From Spirosoma arboris (GTDB lineage: Bacteria; Bacteroidota; Bacteroidia; Cytophagales; Spirosomataceae), in NCBI RefSeq assembly GCF_009754945.1, contig NZ_WPIN01000013.1, forward strand, positions 1 to 64,000: a stretch of DNA of 64,000 bases. Direction: 5' to 3'. The notes below the pieces were generated by a model. It saw nothing but the letters and a program-made list of their open reading frames with translations. It did not search any database and had not been told where the DNA came from. Both the position numbers and the translations under genes were made by a program. Shown piece after piece: positions 9,012 through 16,383 of the stretch. How positions within the stretch are numbered: the first letter of the stretch is position 1; each line of letters begins with the position of its first letter.

Positions 9012-9230
9012 TTACTGTCGAATCCAGCCTTTGAGTAGGGTCTTAGCCCACATGAAGTACTGAAGCATACTCAGGTCGGGGTTATCTTGGATAAATTTTT
9101 CCATTATTGTCGCAAACTCGCGTTCTTCTTCTGGGGTAAAGGCGGCCTGTTTTTCTTTCAGCCAACGAGGCATAAATTCGGTAATTGCCTTGCGCCGGCG
9201 GAGCTCTTCATCGCTTTCCATTATAGGCAT
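9012..9230 (-). CDS. Hypothetical protein, 72 aa
   Basis: A small, charged, helix-rich protein (EELRRRKAITEFMPRWLKEK, then TPEEEREFATIMEKFI). ATG at 9230, with a second Met at residue 4 as an alternative. No membrane segment or known motif. It follows the 9318 gene on the same strand after 87 bp, so the two may be co-transcribed. Composition is strongly protein-like, which is the main support. Confidence 0.55.
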   Translation of the reverse strand: MPIMESDEELRRRKAITEFMPRWLKEKQAAFTPEEEREFATIMEKFIQDNPDLSMLQYFMWAKTLLKGWIRQ

Positions 9231-9317
9231 ATATAATTTCGTCTCTTTGTAGTGGGAAGAGCCCAGCGGACCTTCCTGTTTATTGGTAAAGCCTGGTGGA
9301 TCATTCGCAAAGCTTTG

Positions 9318-9557
9318 TTATCGTATAGCGCCTTTATCGTTAATGGATTTCAGCATCTGCAATACTTCCTTATCGGTAAGCGCCTTGCCCCAACTAGCTA
9401 CGATACCCACAATCAAATTACTTACTCGTAATTGCTGTAAACTTGACGCAATTACGAGTGGTGGCTTATTGAGTAGGTTGGTTAAATCACCTGTAAGGCC
9501 TTCAGCATGGCATGTAAGAGCGATTTCATGCAGTATCTGGTCTCGCATATCATACAT
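9318..9557 (-). CDS. Hypothetical protein, 79 aa
   Basis: A small soluble protein of mixed helix content (MRDQILHEIALTCHAEGL, then LLNKPPLVIASSLQQLRV and LTDKEVLQMLKSINDKG). No recognised family. It lies upstream of the 9012 gene in the same direction, which suggests a two-gene unit. The plus-strand frame over the same bases is Ser/Cys-rich and looks like a shadow. Confidence 0.5.
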   Translation of the reverse strand: MYDMRDQILHEIALTCHAEGLTGDLTNLLNKPPLVIASSLQQLRVSNLIVGIVASWGKALTDKEVLQMLKSINDKGAIR

Positions 9558-10154
9558 GGCTTTTTATAGCTAAAATGGCGTTTATAGGCTTTTTCCTCTT
9601 TTTCGCCTTCTATTTTTAAACTAACAGGTATAAAGGATAAAGGGCTGCAAGGCGTTTTTATAGACTAGAGATGCTTTAACATGAAATTTCGGTTTTACGC
9701 TCCCAGGCTTTATTCATTCTACTGCCAGTCGGTTTGCTAGCTACTTCATGAGTGTATTTCTATGGCCTAATGACTAACCTAAGAGTAATTTAGGAAAATA
9801 GCAAATAAGCCAAACAGGTCTATGGAAGGATGGCTCTCAGTGCAGGAAATGCAGGCATAAACAACTATTTTTTATTTTCCCCTGCAACCGATCAGGGTTA
9901 TTAGTGCCAACTTGCCTGTTCCAAGAGATTTCTGGAAAGACTCTATAGGGAGCTTTTGCCATGTAGACGAGGGCTTGTTTGACAAAATGATTGGGCCTTA
10001 TTGCTCTCAATTGAGTTACTCTTAGCAAATTGTACGCCATAGGCCCAACATTCTTTAACTTCCCCAACCCATCAGTTAATTACCCATGTTAGAACTAAGT
10101 AAAATTACTTGTCTTTCCGTCAAGTAAGACACAAGTGTTTGTTAACAAACCAGA

Positions 10155-10186
10155 AACGCCGGTCTCGCATGAGGCTGGTGTTTTTT
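10155..10186 (+). terminator. Rho-independent terminator without an obvious gene
   Basis: A 12-bp stem (10155-10166 with 10171-10182, a few G-T pairs) closes on a GCAT loop and is followed by a run of six T. No plausible coding gene precedes it on the plus strand for several hundred bases. Confidence 0.6.
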
Positions 10187-10333
10187 CTTATGACGCTCAC
10201 TATTCCCTTTTCGTCTAAGCCGCAGGATTGCCAGGCTACAATCAGTTACGGTAAGTCTCTAACGCTGGCTCTGGTAGGGTCATCATTGTTTAGTAGATAC
10301 CCATCTGGAGGTTCAAAGTCACATAAATATAAC

Positions 10334-10372
10334 AAGCTGCCCAACTAATGAAGCCGGGCAGCTTTATTTTTA
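10334..10372 (+). terminator. Rho-independent terminator without an obvious gene
   Basis: Arms AAGCTGCCC (10334-10342) and GGGCAGCTT (10356-10364) are perfect complements, followed by TATTTTTA. It lies 150 bp after the terminator at 10155, leaving room only for a short RNA between them. Confidence 0.6.
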
Positions 10373-10443
10373 CTTGGTTAATATCGCTAACCTCGATTAC
10401 TGCGCTAGCTGGCACAAGGCGATATACGTAAGCGCTCCCCTAA

Positions 10444-10626
10444 TCAGTTTCCGATAAGTTCCGGCTTTATAAGCAATAGGTGTAGCCACTTAGCTTGCAT
10501 AGCACGGGTAATACGCTCCTGCACGATTTGATCTTTATTGACAACCTGGCTATACTCTAAGTGTACGCTCAATGAGGCCACCAACTCGGCTGCTGTTCTT
10601 CCAATGACAAATTTTCCTGTTGACAC
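10444..10626 (-). CDS. Hypothetical small protein, 60 aa
   Basis: A 60-codon frame starting at GTG 10626, with a helical middle (AAELVASLSVHLEYSQVV) and a hydrophobic end (HLLLIKPELIGN). No family recognised. An overlapping ATG-started frame upstream (about 28 codons) encodes MTTIDFILLQCQQ and shares its end with this one in another register, so a frameshifted or differently started gene is possible. Confidence 0.35.
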   Translation of the reverse strand: MSTGKFVIGRTAAELVASLSVHLEYSQVVNKDQIVQERITRAMQAKWLHLLLIKPELIGN

Positions 10627-10900
10627 TGCAACAGGATAAAGTCAATCGTCGTCATCGTCGACTACTAAAATAGTATACTTCAGGGGTTGTTGAGTAGAGA
10701 AATTGGCAAAATGTAGGCCGCATTTAAACGTCAAATTCTCGAACTAGGGCCTTGACTCTGAGTGATTAACCGCTTTCGACCAACTTAGTTTTTACGAATT
10801 ATAATCACGTTAAATACTAAACCAACCAATAAGTTGGTACTTGTTTATTACTCATCCAATCAGTAACATTGCCTGTATCCCCCACTTCCTACTTCATCCC

Positions 10901-11305
10901 GTGCCATCACCTCTATCCCCAACTGTTTGGATTGTTGACGACGACGAAGACGATCAACAATTTATTCGCTCCGCCTTTTGGGATGGAGAGCCTCCCATTA
11001 GTGTGCTTTCTCTAAGTGATGGGGAAGAACTACTACCCATGCTGGCTGACTGTATTGAAGTACCCCGACTAATTCTGTTGGATATTAATATGCCTCGTAA
11101 GGATGGGTTTGAGACCCTGCAGGAGTTGCGAAACCTTTATTCTTATACCGATCTGCCCGTTGTCATGCTGACTACATCTTCGAATGAAGACGACCGGAAG
11201 CGTTCTTTCCGTTTAGGAGCGAATCAGTTTTTGACCAAGCCGCTTACCTATGAGCAATTGCGTGAGATGGCACAGGCATTAAGCAAGAACTGGGAGTTAA
11301 CTTAA
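10901..11305 (+). CDS. Single-domain response regulator (CheY-like receiver)
   Basis: A stand-alone receiver domain of about 134 residues. It has the acidic pocket (VWIVDDDEDDQQF), the phospho-acceptor Asp in LILLDINMPRKDGFET, the switch Thr in VMLTTSS, and the Lys in FLTKPLTYEQL. No output domain follows, so it would act by protein contact in a phosphorelay. There is no ATG near the domain start; GTG at 10901 gives a normal length, and an in-frame TTG at 10841 would add 20 residues. No kinase gene is near. Confidence 0.8.
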   Translation: MPSPLSPTVWIVDDDEDDQQFIRSAFWDGEPPISVLSLSDGEELLPMLADCIEVPRLILLDINMPRKDGFETLQELRNLYSYTDLPVVMLTTSSNEDDRKRSFRLGANQFLTKPLTYEQLREMAQALSKNWELT

Positions 11306-11462
11306 TACCTACGTACTTGCTTTGCCAACTCGGTAAGCGGGAGTTGGACCGGTAGTTCGACGTTGAAGCAAGAATCCCCCGTACTTTAACTGGGGAGGTC
11401 AAATTTATGGGCTAAAGGGGAAAAGTACTCTTGAGACGTTAAAGGTGCAGTTTGGACACAAA

Positions 11463-11491
11463 AAACGTTGGGGCCAGTAGCGCCAACGTTT
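11463..11491 (+). terminator. Terminator-like hairpin after the receiver gene
   Basis: Arms AAACGTTGG (11463-11471) and CCAACGTTT (11483-11491) form a perfect 9-bp stem. It lies 160 bp after the receiver gene and could end its transcript, though the T-tract is short. Confidence 0.45.
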
Positions 11492-11624
11492 CATCTAACC
11501 TATATATGTTTGTAATCTACCGAAACGATTGGCTTACAACCGACAATAAAATAGTCAAAATATTCTGCTATTACTAATTAATAGACGGCCTTGTTAAGTA
11601 AAAAAATCACGTTTAGGTAACAAT

Positions 11625-11659
11625 AAAAAACAGCCGTCCTCTAAGTAGCTAACGGCTGT
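11625..11659 (-). terminator. Minus-strand terminator without an obvious gene
   Basis: Arms ACAGCCGT (11630-11637) and ACGGCTGT (11652-11659) form an 8-bp stem. Read on the minus strand it is followed by a run of six T. No coding gene is visible on that strand upstream to 12035. Confidence 0.55.
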
Positions 11660-11895
11660 CAGGATTCTCACCGTAACAACTTCAGTTACAAATGGTATAC
11701 AAGCACCGATTCTGTTTGTTATCTACTGAATTGAATAGTAAGGCAGTGGGACCGTCACCCTGTTACCAATTTTTGTCACTAAAAGCGCATTATGTTTATT
11801 CAAAGTTACCGACTAGTAAATTAATTAACAGTTGGCCTTAACAAACGATTTGCATGTTGATCGTCTACTTAGGCGAGTTCTTATGGGTTAGATCT

Positions 11896-11931
11896 AAATG
11901 CTGGTACTACTAATAGCGCCAGCATTTTTTT
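11896..11931 (+). terminator. Rho-independent terminator without an obvious gene
   Basis: Arms AAATGCTGG (11896-11904) and CCAGCATTT (11919-11927) form a perfect stem running into seven T. The nearest plus-strand gene upstream is about 600 bp away. Confidence 0.6.
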
Positions 11932-12035
11932 GTTACCACATTGTAGTTTTTTAGTATAAGTAGTATTGCCTAACTTTATATTGTAAAATATTAACATATT
12001 TAATGTAAGCCTATAGTTAAAACAAGATACTAATT

Positions 12036-12251
12036 ATGATGCGTGATCTTGACGAACTTCTTGACTTCTACGGGTCCCAACAACGACCTCAACCAACCCA
12101 GTACTCCTTCCATTGGACCAATTCCAAAACCCTGCGAAACTGTATAACTCTGGCTATGCTTGGGGCTAAAAACGGCAATACGTCCAGCCTTAAGACGTTG
12201 CGCCTGATCAAGGATTTATGCATGGTGGAAAGATTAGTCATGATTAACTAA
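12036..12251 (+). CDS. Hypothetical protein, 71 aa
   Basis: A small protein with an acidic start (MMRDLDELLDFYGS) and a basic C-terminal helix (LKTLRLIKDLCMVERLVMIN). There is no signal peptide or membrane helix and no recognised motif. ATG start, with a second ATG at codon 2. It is followed by the repeated element and terminator at 12284-12379. Confidence 0.45.
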   Translation: MMRDLDELLDFYGSQQRPQPTQYSFHWTNSKTLRNCITLAMLGAKNGNTSSLKTLRLIKDLCMVERLVMIN

Positions 12252-12283
12252 CCGAAAAGTAAGGCCAAAACCTTCTCAATTAT

Positions 12284-12344
12284 ATGTTGTGAATGGCCGG
12301 GGTCTGGCTGTCAATGACAGGAGTTTGTAGATAAAGTAGTCAAC
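12284..12344 (+). repeat. 60-bp repeated element, copy 1
   Basis: It starts ATGTTGTGAATGGCC and continues with TGTCAATGACAGGAG and TTTGTAGAT. Copy 2 at 12559-12621 aligns along the whole length with a few small gaps. Copy 1 is followed directly by a 15-bp-stem terminator. It is short, non-coding and possibly transcribed. Confidence 0.6.
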
Positions 12345-12345
12345 T

Positions 12346-12379
12346 AAACAGACGCCACCTAAGCAGGTGGCGTCTGTTT
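12346..12379 (+). terminator. Strong bidirectional hairpin terminator
   Basis: Arms 12346-12360 (AAACAGACGCCACCT) and 12365-12379 are perfect complements around AAGC. Each strand ends in a short T run (TTTG or TTTAG). It directly follows copy 1 of the 60-bp element, so the element may be the body of a short RNA. Confidence 0.6.
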
Positions 12380-12454
12380 GCCTTACTTAAAAATTATCAC
12401 TGGCCTCTATTACTCACTGAAGACATATTTGTTGCAGAAACTAAGTGCAATGGA

Positions 12455-12485
12455 AAAGCCCCTGCCATGGCTGGTCAGGGGCTTT
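12455..12485 (+). terminator. Terminator-like hairpin
   Basis: Arms AAAGCCCCTG (12455-12464) and CAGGGGCTTT (12476-12485) form a perfect 10-bp stem with an 11-nt loop. It lies between the two copies of the 60-bp element. Confidence 0.5.
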
Positions 12486-12558
12486 GAGGTTAAAAAGAGA
12501 AAGTTGCCTGTGAACAAGTAGCCAAAAGTAACATAGGTTCAGTTACTAATTGAAGCAA

Positions 12559-12621
12559 ATGTTGTGAATGACCCCAGTTGGATGGTCAACAACAGGATTT
12601 TGTAGGTGAGAAAAGACCAAC
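12559..12621 (+). repeat. 60-bp repeated element, copy 2
   Basis: Starts ATGTTGTGAATGACC, followed by GGTCAACAACAGGAT and TTTGTAGGT. It matches copy 1 (12284) in the same orientation, 275 bp away. A weak hairpin AACCCTGTTGAGGG follows it near 12627. Confidence 0.6.
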
Positions 12622-12821
12622 CCTAAACCCTGTTGAGGGGGAATAAAAATCATATAACCTTAGCGATGTATTCTTTTAAATCTAAAATAGCTCGCTTAAG
12701 CGCGTAGTAGTGTGGGTAAATGTGAAATGCCGACCTGGATCGAAATTTGTGAGGAGAATGACAAAAAAGTTAAGTAAAATTATTATAGTTTTATCGTATT
12801 AACTTACTGGCACCGTCTGCA

Positions 12822-13019
12822 ATGGGGCATGTTATAGGTCAAAAGATTAAGGAAGCTCGACTAAAAGCGGGCTTGACCCAAAAAGAACTAAGTGAACGGC
12901 TAGGTATCTCAGCCGCAGCCGTTAATAAATTTGAAAGGCGACAAACACCTCCTTCAATATCTACACTTGAGCGGGTTGCTAAAGCAATTGGCTGTACGCT
13001 AGTGATTGATTTTAATTGA
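12822..13019 (+). CDS. XRE-family helix-turn-helix regulator, 65 aa
   Basis: A minimal Cro/CI-type DNA-binding protein consisting of one HTH_3 domain. QKIKEARLKAGLTQKELSER and LGISAAAVNKFER give helices 2 and 3, and SISTLERVAKAIGCTLVIDF closes the fold. No sensor or oligomerisation domain is attached. No HipA-, HigB- or RelE-like toxin adjoins it, so an antitoxin role is not supported. A receiver gene follows about 120 bp downstream on the same strand. Confidence 0.85.
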   Translation: MGHVIGQKIKEARLKAGLTQKELSERLGISAAAVNKFERRQTPPSISTLERVAKAIGCTLVIDFN

Positions 13020-13141
13020 TATTTTTTCCCAGCAATCCCTAAATCCTTTGCTTGAAAAGAAGAGAAAATGGCTTAAAGATCTTTATAGAGCCTATACATA
13101 AACTTTTATATTTGCCACTCTGCGTTTACTTAATTGGTTCA

Positions 13142-13576
13142 ATGCCTGCTCAATTTACCATATTGCTGGTCGATGATAATCCGGATGTTGCCGACATCCT
13201 AAAACGGGTTTCTAGTCAATCATTTCCCGAAGTCCACTATGTACAGGTCAACAATTTTACAGAAGCTTCCAGATATCTGGATGATCTGGAAGGACTAGGG
13301 CCAAACATAGTCCTGTTAGATGTAAACCTCCAGACTGAACCAGGTGGGTTAGAATTTTTAACTCAAATGCGAAAGCACCCCGTTGTTTGCTTAGTGCCTA
13401 TTATCATTCTAACAGGCATAACTAGTAAGGCATTAGCGTTAGAAGCCTACAGACGAGGAGCTAATGCGTTCACGATCAAGCCGTTTGATTATGGGGATTG
13501 GAAAGCTTACGTTAATGACCTGCGAACTTTCTGGTTTTTAACCGCAACAGTACCCAGATTATATTTCGGCGGGTAA
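13142..13576 (+). CDS. Single-domain response regulator, tandem copy 1
   Basis: A stand-alone receiver domain (144 residues from ATG 13142). It shows the acidic pair in ILLVDDNPDVADIL, the acceptor Asp in NIVLLDVNLQTEPGGLEFL, a Thr in IILTGIT and the Lys in FTIKPFDYGDW. The open frame runs upstream to 13052, but that part is hydrophobic and not receiver-like, so the internal ATG is preferred. The next gene encodes a receiver of identical length with the same FPE and DxxxW(K/R)(A/T)YV layout, which indicates a tandem duplication. Confidence 0.8.
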   Translation: MPAQFTILLVDDNPDVADILKRVSSQSFPEVHYVQVNNFTEASRYLDDLEGLGPNIVLLDVNLQTEPGGLEFLTQMRKHPVVCLVPIIILTGITSKALALEAYRRGANAFTIKPFDYGDWKAYVNDLRTFWFLTATVPRLYFGG

Positions 13577-13650
13577 TTTTCCGGTTGATTCATAGAACAC
13601 TACAGCTAATCAGCTTGTTAAGCTCTACTTTGTCTAAACAGTCATCCCCT

Positions 13651-14085
13651 ATGCCAGACGCTAAATCCTTTGAAATCTTAGTAGTGGATGATGAGCCCCC
13701 CATCTGCGAGCTACTGGAATGGGTAGCCAGTCAGCTATTCCCGGAAGCTACGTTTATTAATGCCAGGTCAGCCCAAGAAACACTTGATCATTTAGACAAG
13801 AAGCCCGATAAAATCCCGCAGTTAATTCTGTTAGATATTGATTTAGGCACTTCCGTTAATGGATTGGACTTGATTCCTCAACTCAATGACCGCTTAAGGG
13901 GCAAGACTCCCATCGTTATGCTGACCTCCTCTACGGAGCCACCTGTCGTTAAGCAGGCGTATGAAAAAGGAGCAGTAGCCTATACACGGAAGCCCGATGA
14001 TTTGCAGGGGTGGCGTACGTATGTGACTGCTCTGCGTTCTTACTGGCATGACACAACCATCCTGCCTACAACTATACAGTCTTAG
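13651..14085 (+). CDS. Single-domain response regulator, tandem copy 2
   Basis: A 144-residue receiver from ATG 13651 (an upstream in-frame TTG at 13585 is less likely). Motifs are ILVVDDEPPICELLEW, the acceptor Asp in LILLDIDLGTSVNGLDLI, the switch residue in VMLTSST and a Lys in TRKPDDLQGW. It has the same length and architecture as the gene before it, with about 75 bp between them. There is no output domain and no kinase nearby, so the phosphodonor must be encoded elsewhere. Confidence 0.8.
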   Translation: MPDAKSFEILVVDDEPPICELLEWVASQLFPEATFINARSAQETLDHLDKKPDKIPQLILLDIDLGTSVNGLDLIPQLNDRLRGKTPIVMLTSSTEPPVVKQAYEKGAVAYTRKPDDLQGWRTYVTALRSYWHDTTILPTTIQS

Positions 14086-14747
14086 CAAACCGCGACAAGC
14101 GATTTATAAATTCCCCTACCTTGTTAATGGTTTCTTTTTTAGTTATAACTTCCCGTTATAATACTTATTATTTTTAGCTATGGAGTGCTTATATTGCAAG
14201 CAGTTTTTTAATTAAGCAATCAGGCTGTCGATGAATTCTTCCACTGTGGCTCTTTCCTTTGGTACACTAATTCGGGATCCTGAATTACCGTACCATTAAA
14301 GGAAATACGAATATATAGTTATCGGGAAATGCCCAAAGGTTAAGTTTCAGGGAAGGGGAGAGCTCAAATAAATGCTTACTTTCGTACTTTAAGTAGAAAA
14401 GGACGAAATGGCATATTACAACGCAAACCGCCATAAGCGGACATTTTTAGTATTTAGATGATCTTCTCCCAATTGTCTCAGAAGATATGAAGTTATCAAG
14501 GCAGTTCAAGTAGTTGCGAAGGTCGCTACTAATTGAATGTAACTTAAGCAGATCGGTTATGCTTTTTTGTAGTTTCTTCCGTCTAGCACAATTTACTTTT
14601 GCTTGAGAAGATATTGCCCAATCAAAAAGGCAGTGCTGTTCTAACCCGCTGCTTAATTACCCATTCAAGGAGAATTTTCTGGCCATTACGATCGCAGAAA
14701 CGGGGAGACAACACCGCCTTTTCAGAATAGATAGAGTCAAGCTGTGG
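14086..14747. other. Long AT-rich intergenic region
   Basis: About 660 bp without a supported gene. On the minus strand a frame is open for about 70 codons (14447-14656) with protein-like, helical composition but no ATG, GTG or TTG near its start. It may be the remnant of a truncated gene. Confidence 0.45.
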
Positions 14748-15149
14748 TCAGGCAAGCTGGACTTGGGCTAGAGCAAACGAACGCCAGTCCGGTTTGATCA
14801 TGTGCGTATTTATACCAGAATATTTGGATAAGGCAATCCCAAGCTGATCAACCACTTCATTAATTCGTCTGCGGCCAACAGCAAGTCGGGCGCCGTTATT
14901 CATCACGAGGTGGGCTTCGATAGAGGAAACCACAATACAACTGTGAATATGAGCTGGGTTAACCAGATTGCCTTTGTGAGCGCGTAGAAACTGAGGCCAC
15001 CGCTCACAGTACCATTTTAGGGTCCGGCTGGTTAAAATAGCCTGGCCATTCCGTAAATACACAGTGCTATAATTAGCGTCTCCAGTTAAATAGAGGATAT
15101 CCTTTGGGTCAAACTTATGCTGGACTTGAGCAGCGTCTGATCGCTTCAT
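14748..15149 (-). CDS. Stand-alone LytTR DNA-binding protein, copy A
   Basis: A 133-residue protein consisting essentially of one LytTR domain. FDPKDILYLTGDANYSTVYL, then ILTSRTLKWYCERWPQFLRA and HKGNLVNPAHI are the characteristic strands and the conserved RxHxxxxVN-type block. No receiver domain is attached. It is closely related, also at the DNA level, to the gene 240 bp upstream on the same strand, and both start MKRSDA and have the same length. It probably binds direct-repeat promoters; no phosphorylation control is evident. Confidence 0.82.
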   Translation of the reverse strand: MKRSDAAQVQHKFDPKDILYLTGDANYSTVYLRNGQAILTSRTLKWYCERWPQFLRAHKGNLVNPAHIHSCIVVSSIEAHLVMNNGARLAVGRRRINEVVDQLGIALSKYSGINTHMIKPDWRSFALAQVQLA

Positions 15150-15388
15150 AATAGGTATACTTGAAAGGAGTGGAAAACCTAGATCGCCATATAGTTAGTC
15201 AAAATTAATAAGACTACCTTTATAATTCATAATTTTAAAGTTTCAGTAACAAAGAATCTCCTGATACTCCAATAACAGGACAAATAGAATCCCCAGCAAA
15301 TGCAAAAGCCGACTTGATAAGTTTCACCTGACCCCAAAAAGCGTCTTTGCAAGCTGTAAAGACTCATTATTAGTTTCTGCTTAAGGGG

Positions 15389-15790
15389 CTAGGCAATCTG
15401 GACTTGGACTGCTATAAAGGCAGCCCATTCCGGATTAATCACATAGGTACTGCTGGCGGAAAATTTGGGCAAGGTAATGCCTAGTTGGTAGGTAACGGTT
15501 TTAATTCGCCTGCGGCCAATGAGAAGACGAGCGCCATCGCGCATAATCAGGTGAGATACCTCAGAAGAAACCACAATACAGCTATGAATCTGCTCGGGGT
15601 TAACCAGGCTGCCTTTGTGAACGCGTAGTAACTGGGGCCACCGCTCACTGTACCATTTTAGGGTCCGGCTGGTAACAATGGCCTGGCCATCCAGGAGGTA
15701 TACCGTGCTGTAATTAATATCCCCGATTAAATACAGTATCTGGGAGACATCAAACTTGTGTAGCAGCGGAACTGCGTCTGATCGTTTCAT
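15389..15790 (-). CDS. Stand-alone LytTR DNA-binding protein, copy B
   Basis: ATG 15790 gives a 133-residue protein starting MKRSDAVPLLHKFD, matching copy A (14748-15149) in start and length; an upstream ATG at 15808 adds six unconserved residues. LytTR hallmarks are ISQILYLIGDINYSTVYLLD, VTSRTLKWYSERWPQLLRVH and LVNPEQIHS. The two genes are a tandem duplication that has since diverged mainly in the C-terminal 30 residues. There is no receiver or membrane domain. Confidence 0.82.
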   Translation of the reverse strand: MKRSDAVPLLHKFDVSQILYLIGDINYSTVYLLDGQAIVTSRTLKWYSERWPQLLRVHKGSLVNPEQIHSCIVVSSEVSHLIMRDGARLLIGRRRIKTVTYQLGITLPKFSASSTYVINPEWAAFIAVQVQIA

Positions 15791-15995
15791 AAAAAAAGAG
15801 GTAGGCAATAAGTAGTCTAGGGTCCTATAAGTATAGAACTAATAATCCAATTACATTTTAACCCTTGTCCAGGAGCAGTCTACCGAGGTGAACAAGCAGG
15901 GTCCTACGTAGTTAGATGGCCATAAAAAAGTGCCTTTGTGGCTTGTAAAGATGCTTTTTCTATATTCTACTAATAATCAGATAGTTATAAATAAA

Positions 15996-16036
15996 GCCCC
16001 AACGCTAAGAACTGTGCACGCTATTAGCGTTGGGGC
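15996..16036 (-). terminator. Hairpin, likely minus-strand terminator
   Basis: Arms GCCCCAACGCTAA (15996-16008) and its complement (16024-16036) form a perfect 13-bp stem. On the minus strand it runs into TTTATTTAT; on the plus strand there is no T-tract. It would insulate the LytTR genes from minus-strand transcription out of the insertion sequence. Confidence 0.5.
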
Positions 16037-16101
16037 ATGTAAACACTCAAAGGGTCAGTTAATTATGCCTACGAAGCAAAGCTACGTGGGTAAAAGCAAG
16101 T

Positions 16102-16275
16102 ATGCAACCCCTGCTTGGAGCGGCCACACTTACTGCACCCAAATTTACCTACTTATTGCGGCCATTGCCCGGATTGGCCCATGCAGCAGCAGTTTTTGGC
16201 CAGGCGTTATACGACGCACTGGAAGGAGATACTGAAGGTGAAGAAAAAGAGATTGAGCTACAACTGTATTTTTGA
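16102..16275 (+). CDS. Hypothetical small protein, 57 aa
   Basis: ATG 16102 to TGA 16275 encodes 57 residues: an Ala/Leu-rich first half (LLRPLPGLAHAAAVFGQALY) and a sharply acidic end (LEGDTEGEEKEIELQLYF). This frame is shorter than two overlapping frames, but they have improbable compositions. A clean terminator follows at 16322, which supports a transcribed unit here. Function unknown. Confidence 0.4.
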   Translation: MQPLLGAATLTAPKFTYLLRPLPGLAHAAAVFGQALYDALEGDTEGEEKEIELQLYF

Positions 16276-16321
16276 CTATCTTAGTTGTATCATTTATATA
16301 ATGGTGGGATACAAACGGAAA

Positions 16322-16353
16322 CGCCCGGCTAAATCTAAGCCGGGCGTTTTTTT
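16322..16353 (+). terminator. Rho-independent terminator
   Basis: A textbook intrinsic terminator: CGCCCGGCT (16322-16330), a short loop, AGCCGGGCG (16338-16346) and seven T. It ends plus-strand transcription 30 bp before the insertion sequence. Confidence 0.85.
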
Positions 16354-16377
16354 GATCTAGGCCACCAAAGTATATAT

Positions 16378-16383
16378 AATACT
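16378..16383. repeat. Target-site duplication, left copy (AATACT)
   Basis: AATACT lies immediately outside the left inverted repeat of the insertion sequence and is repeated exactly outside the right one at 17324-17329. It supports transposition into this site as a unit. Confidence 0.75.

Larger units (their letters stand above)
9558..10443. other. Long non-coding stretch with two plus-strand terminators
   Basis: Nearly 890 bp without a gene I can support. Frames at 9837-10067 (minus) and 10109-10348 (plus) were examined and rejected. Two strong terminator hairpins (10155 and 10334) sit here with no coding gene before them, and a 14-bp palindrome GTTTGTTAACAAAC lies near 10134. Small untranslated RNAs are a reasonable explanation. 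Confidence 0.45.
11306..12035. other. Long non-coding stretch with three hairpins
   Basis: About 730 bp, AT-rich in its right half, with no supported coding gene on either strand. It carries a hairpin at 11463, a minus-strand terminator at 11625 and a plus-strand terminator at 11896. The minus-strand terminator has no minus gene upstream, so an untranslated RNA is possible. Confidence 0.5.
12252..12821. other. Non-coding region with a duplicated element and two terminators
   Basis: About 570 bp without coding genes. It holds two diverged copies of a 60-bp element (12284 and 12559) and two strong hairpins (12346 and 12455). The 60 bp before 12822 is AT-rich and probably carries the promoter of the XRE gene. 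Confidence 0.55.

Noticed and set aside
9837..10067. Minus-strand 76-codon frame
   Set aside because: Starts at TTG, ends in a Cys/His/Leu tail and has no family or neighbour support.
10109..10348. Plus-strand 79-codon frame
   Set aside because: It runs through one strong terminator and into a second, so it cannot be a normal coding gene.
12822..13019. Toxin-antitoxin pair at the small XRE gene
   Set aside because: No toxin-like gene is adjacent; the next gene is a receiver protein.
14447..14656. Minus-strand stretch open for about 70 codons with helical composition
   Set aside because: No ATG, GTG or TTG near its start and no upstream continuation; kept only as a possible gene remnant.
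15930..16235. Plus-strand frame over the hairpin at 15996
   Set aside because: It crosses the strong hairpin, and the 57-codon frame at 16102 has better composition.
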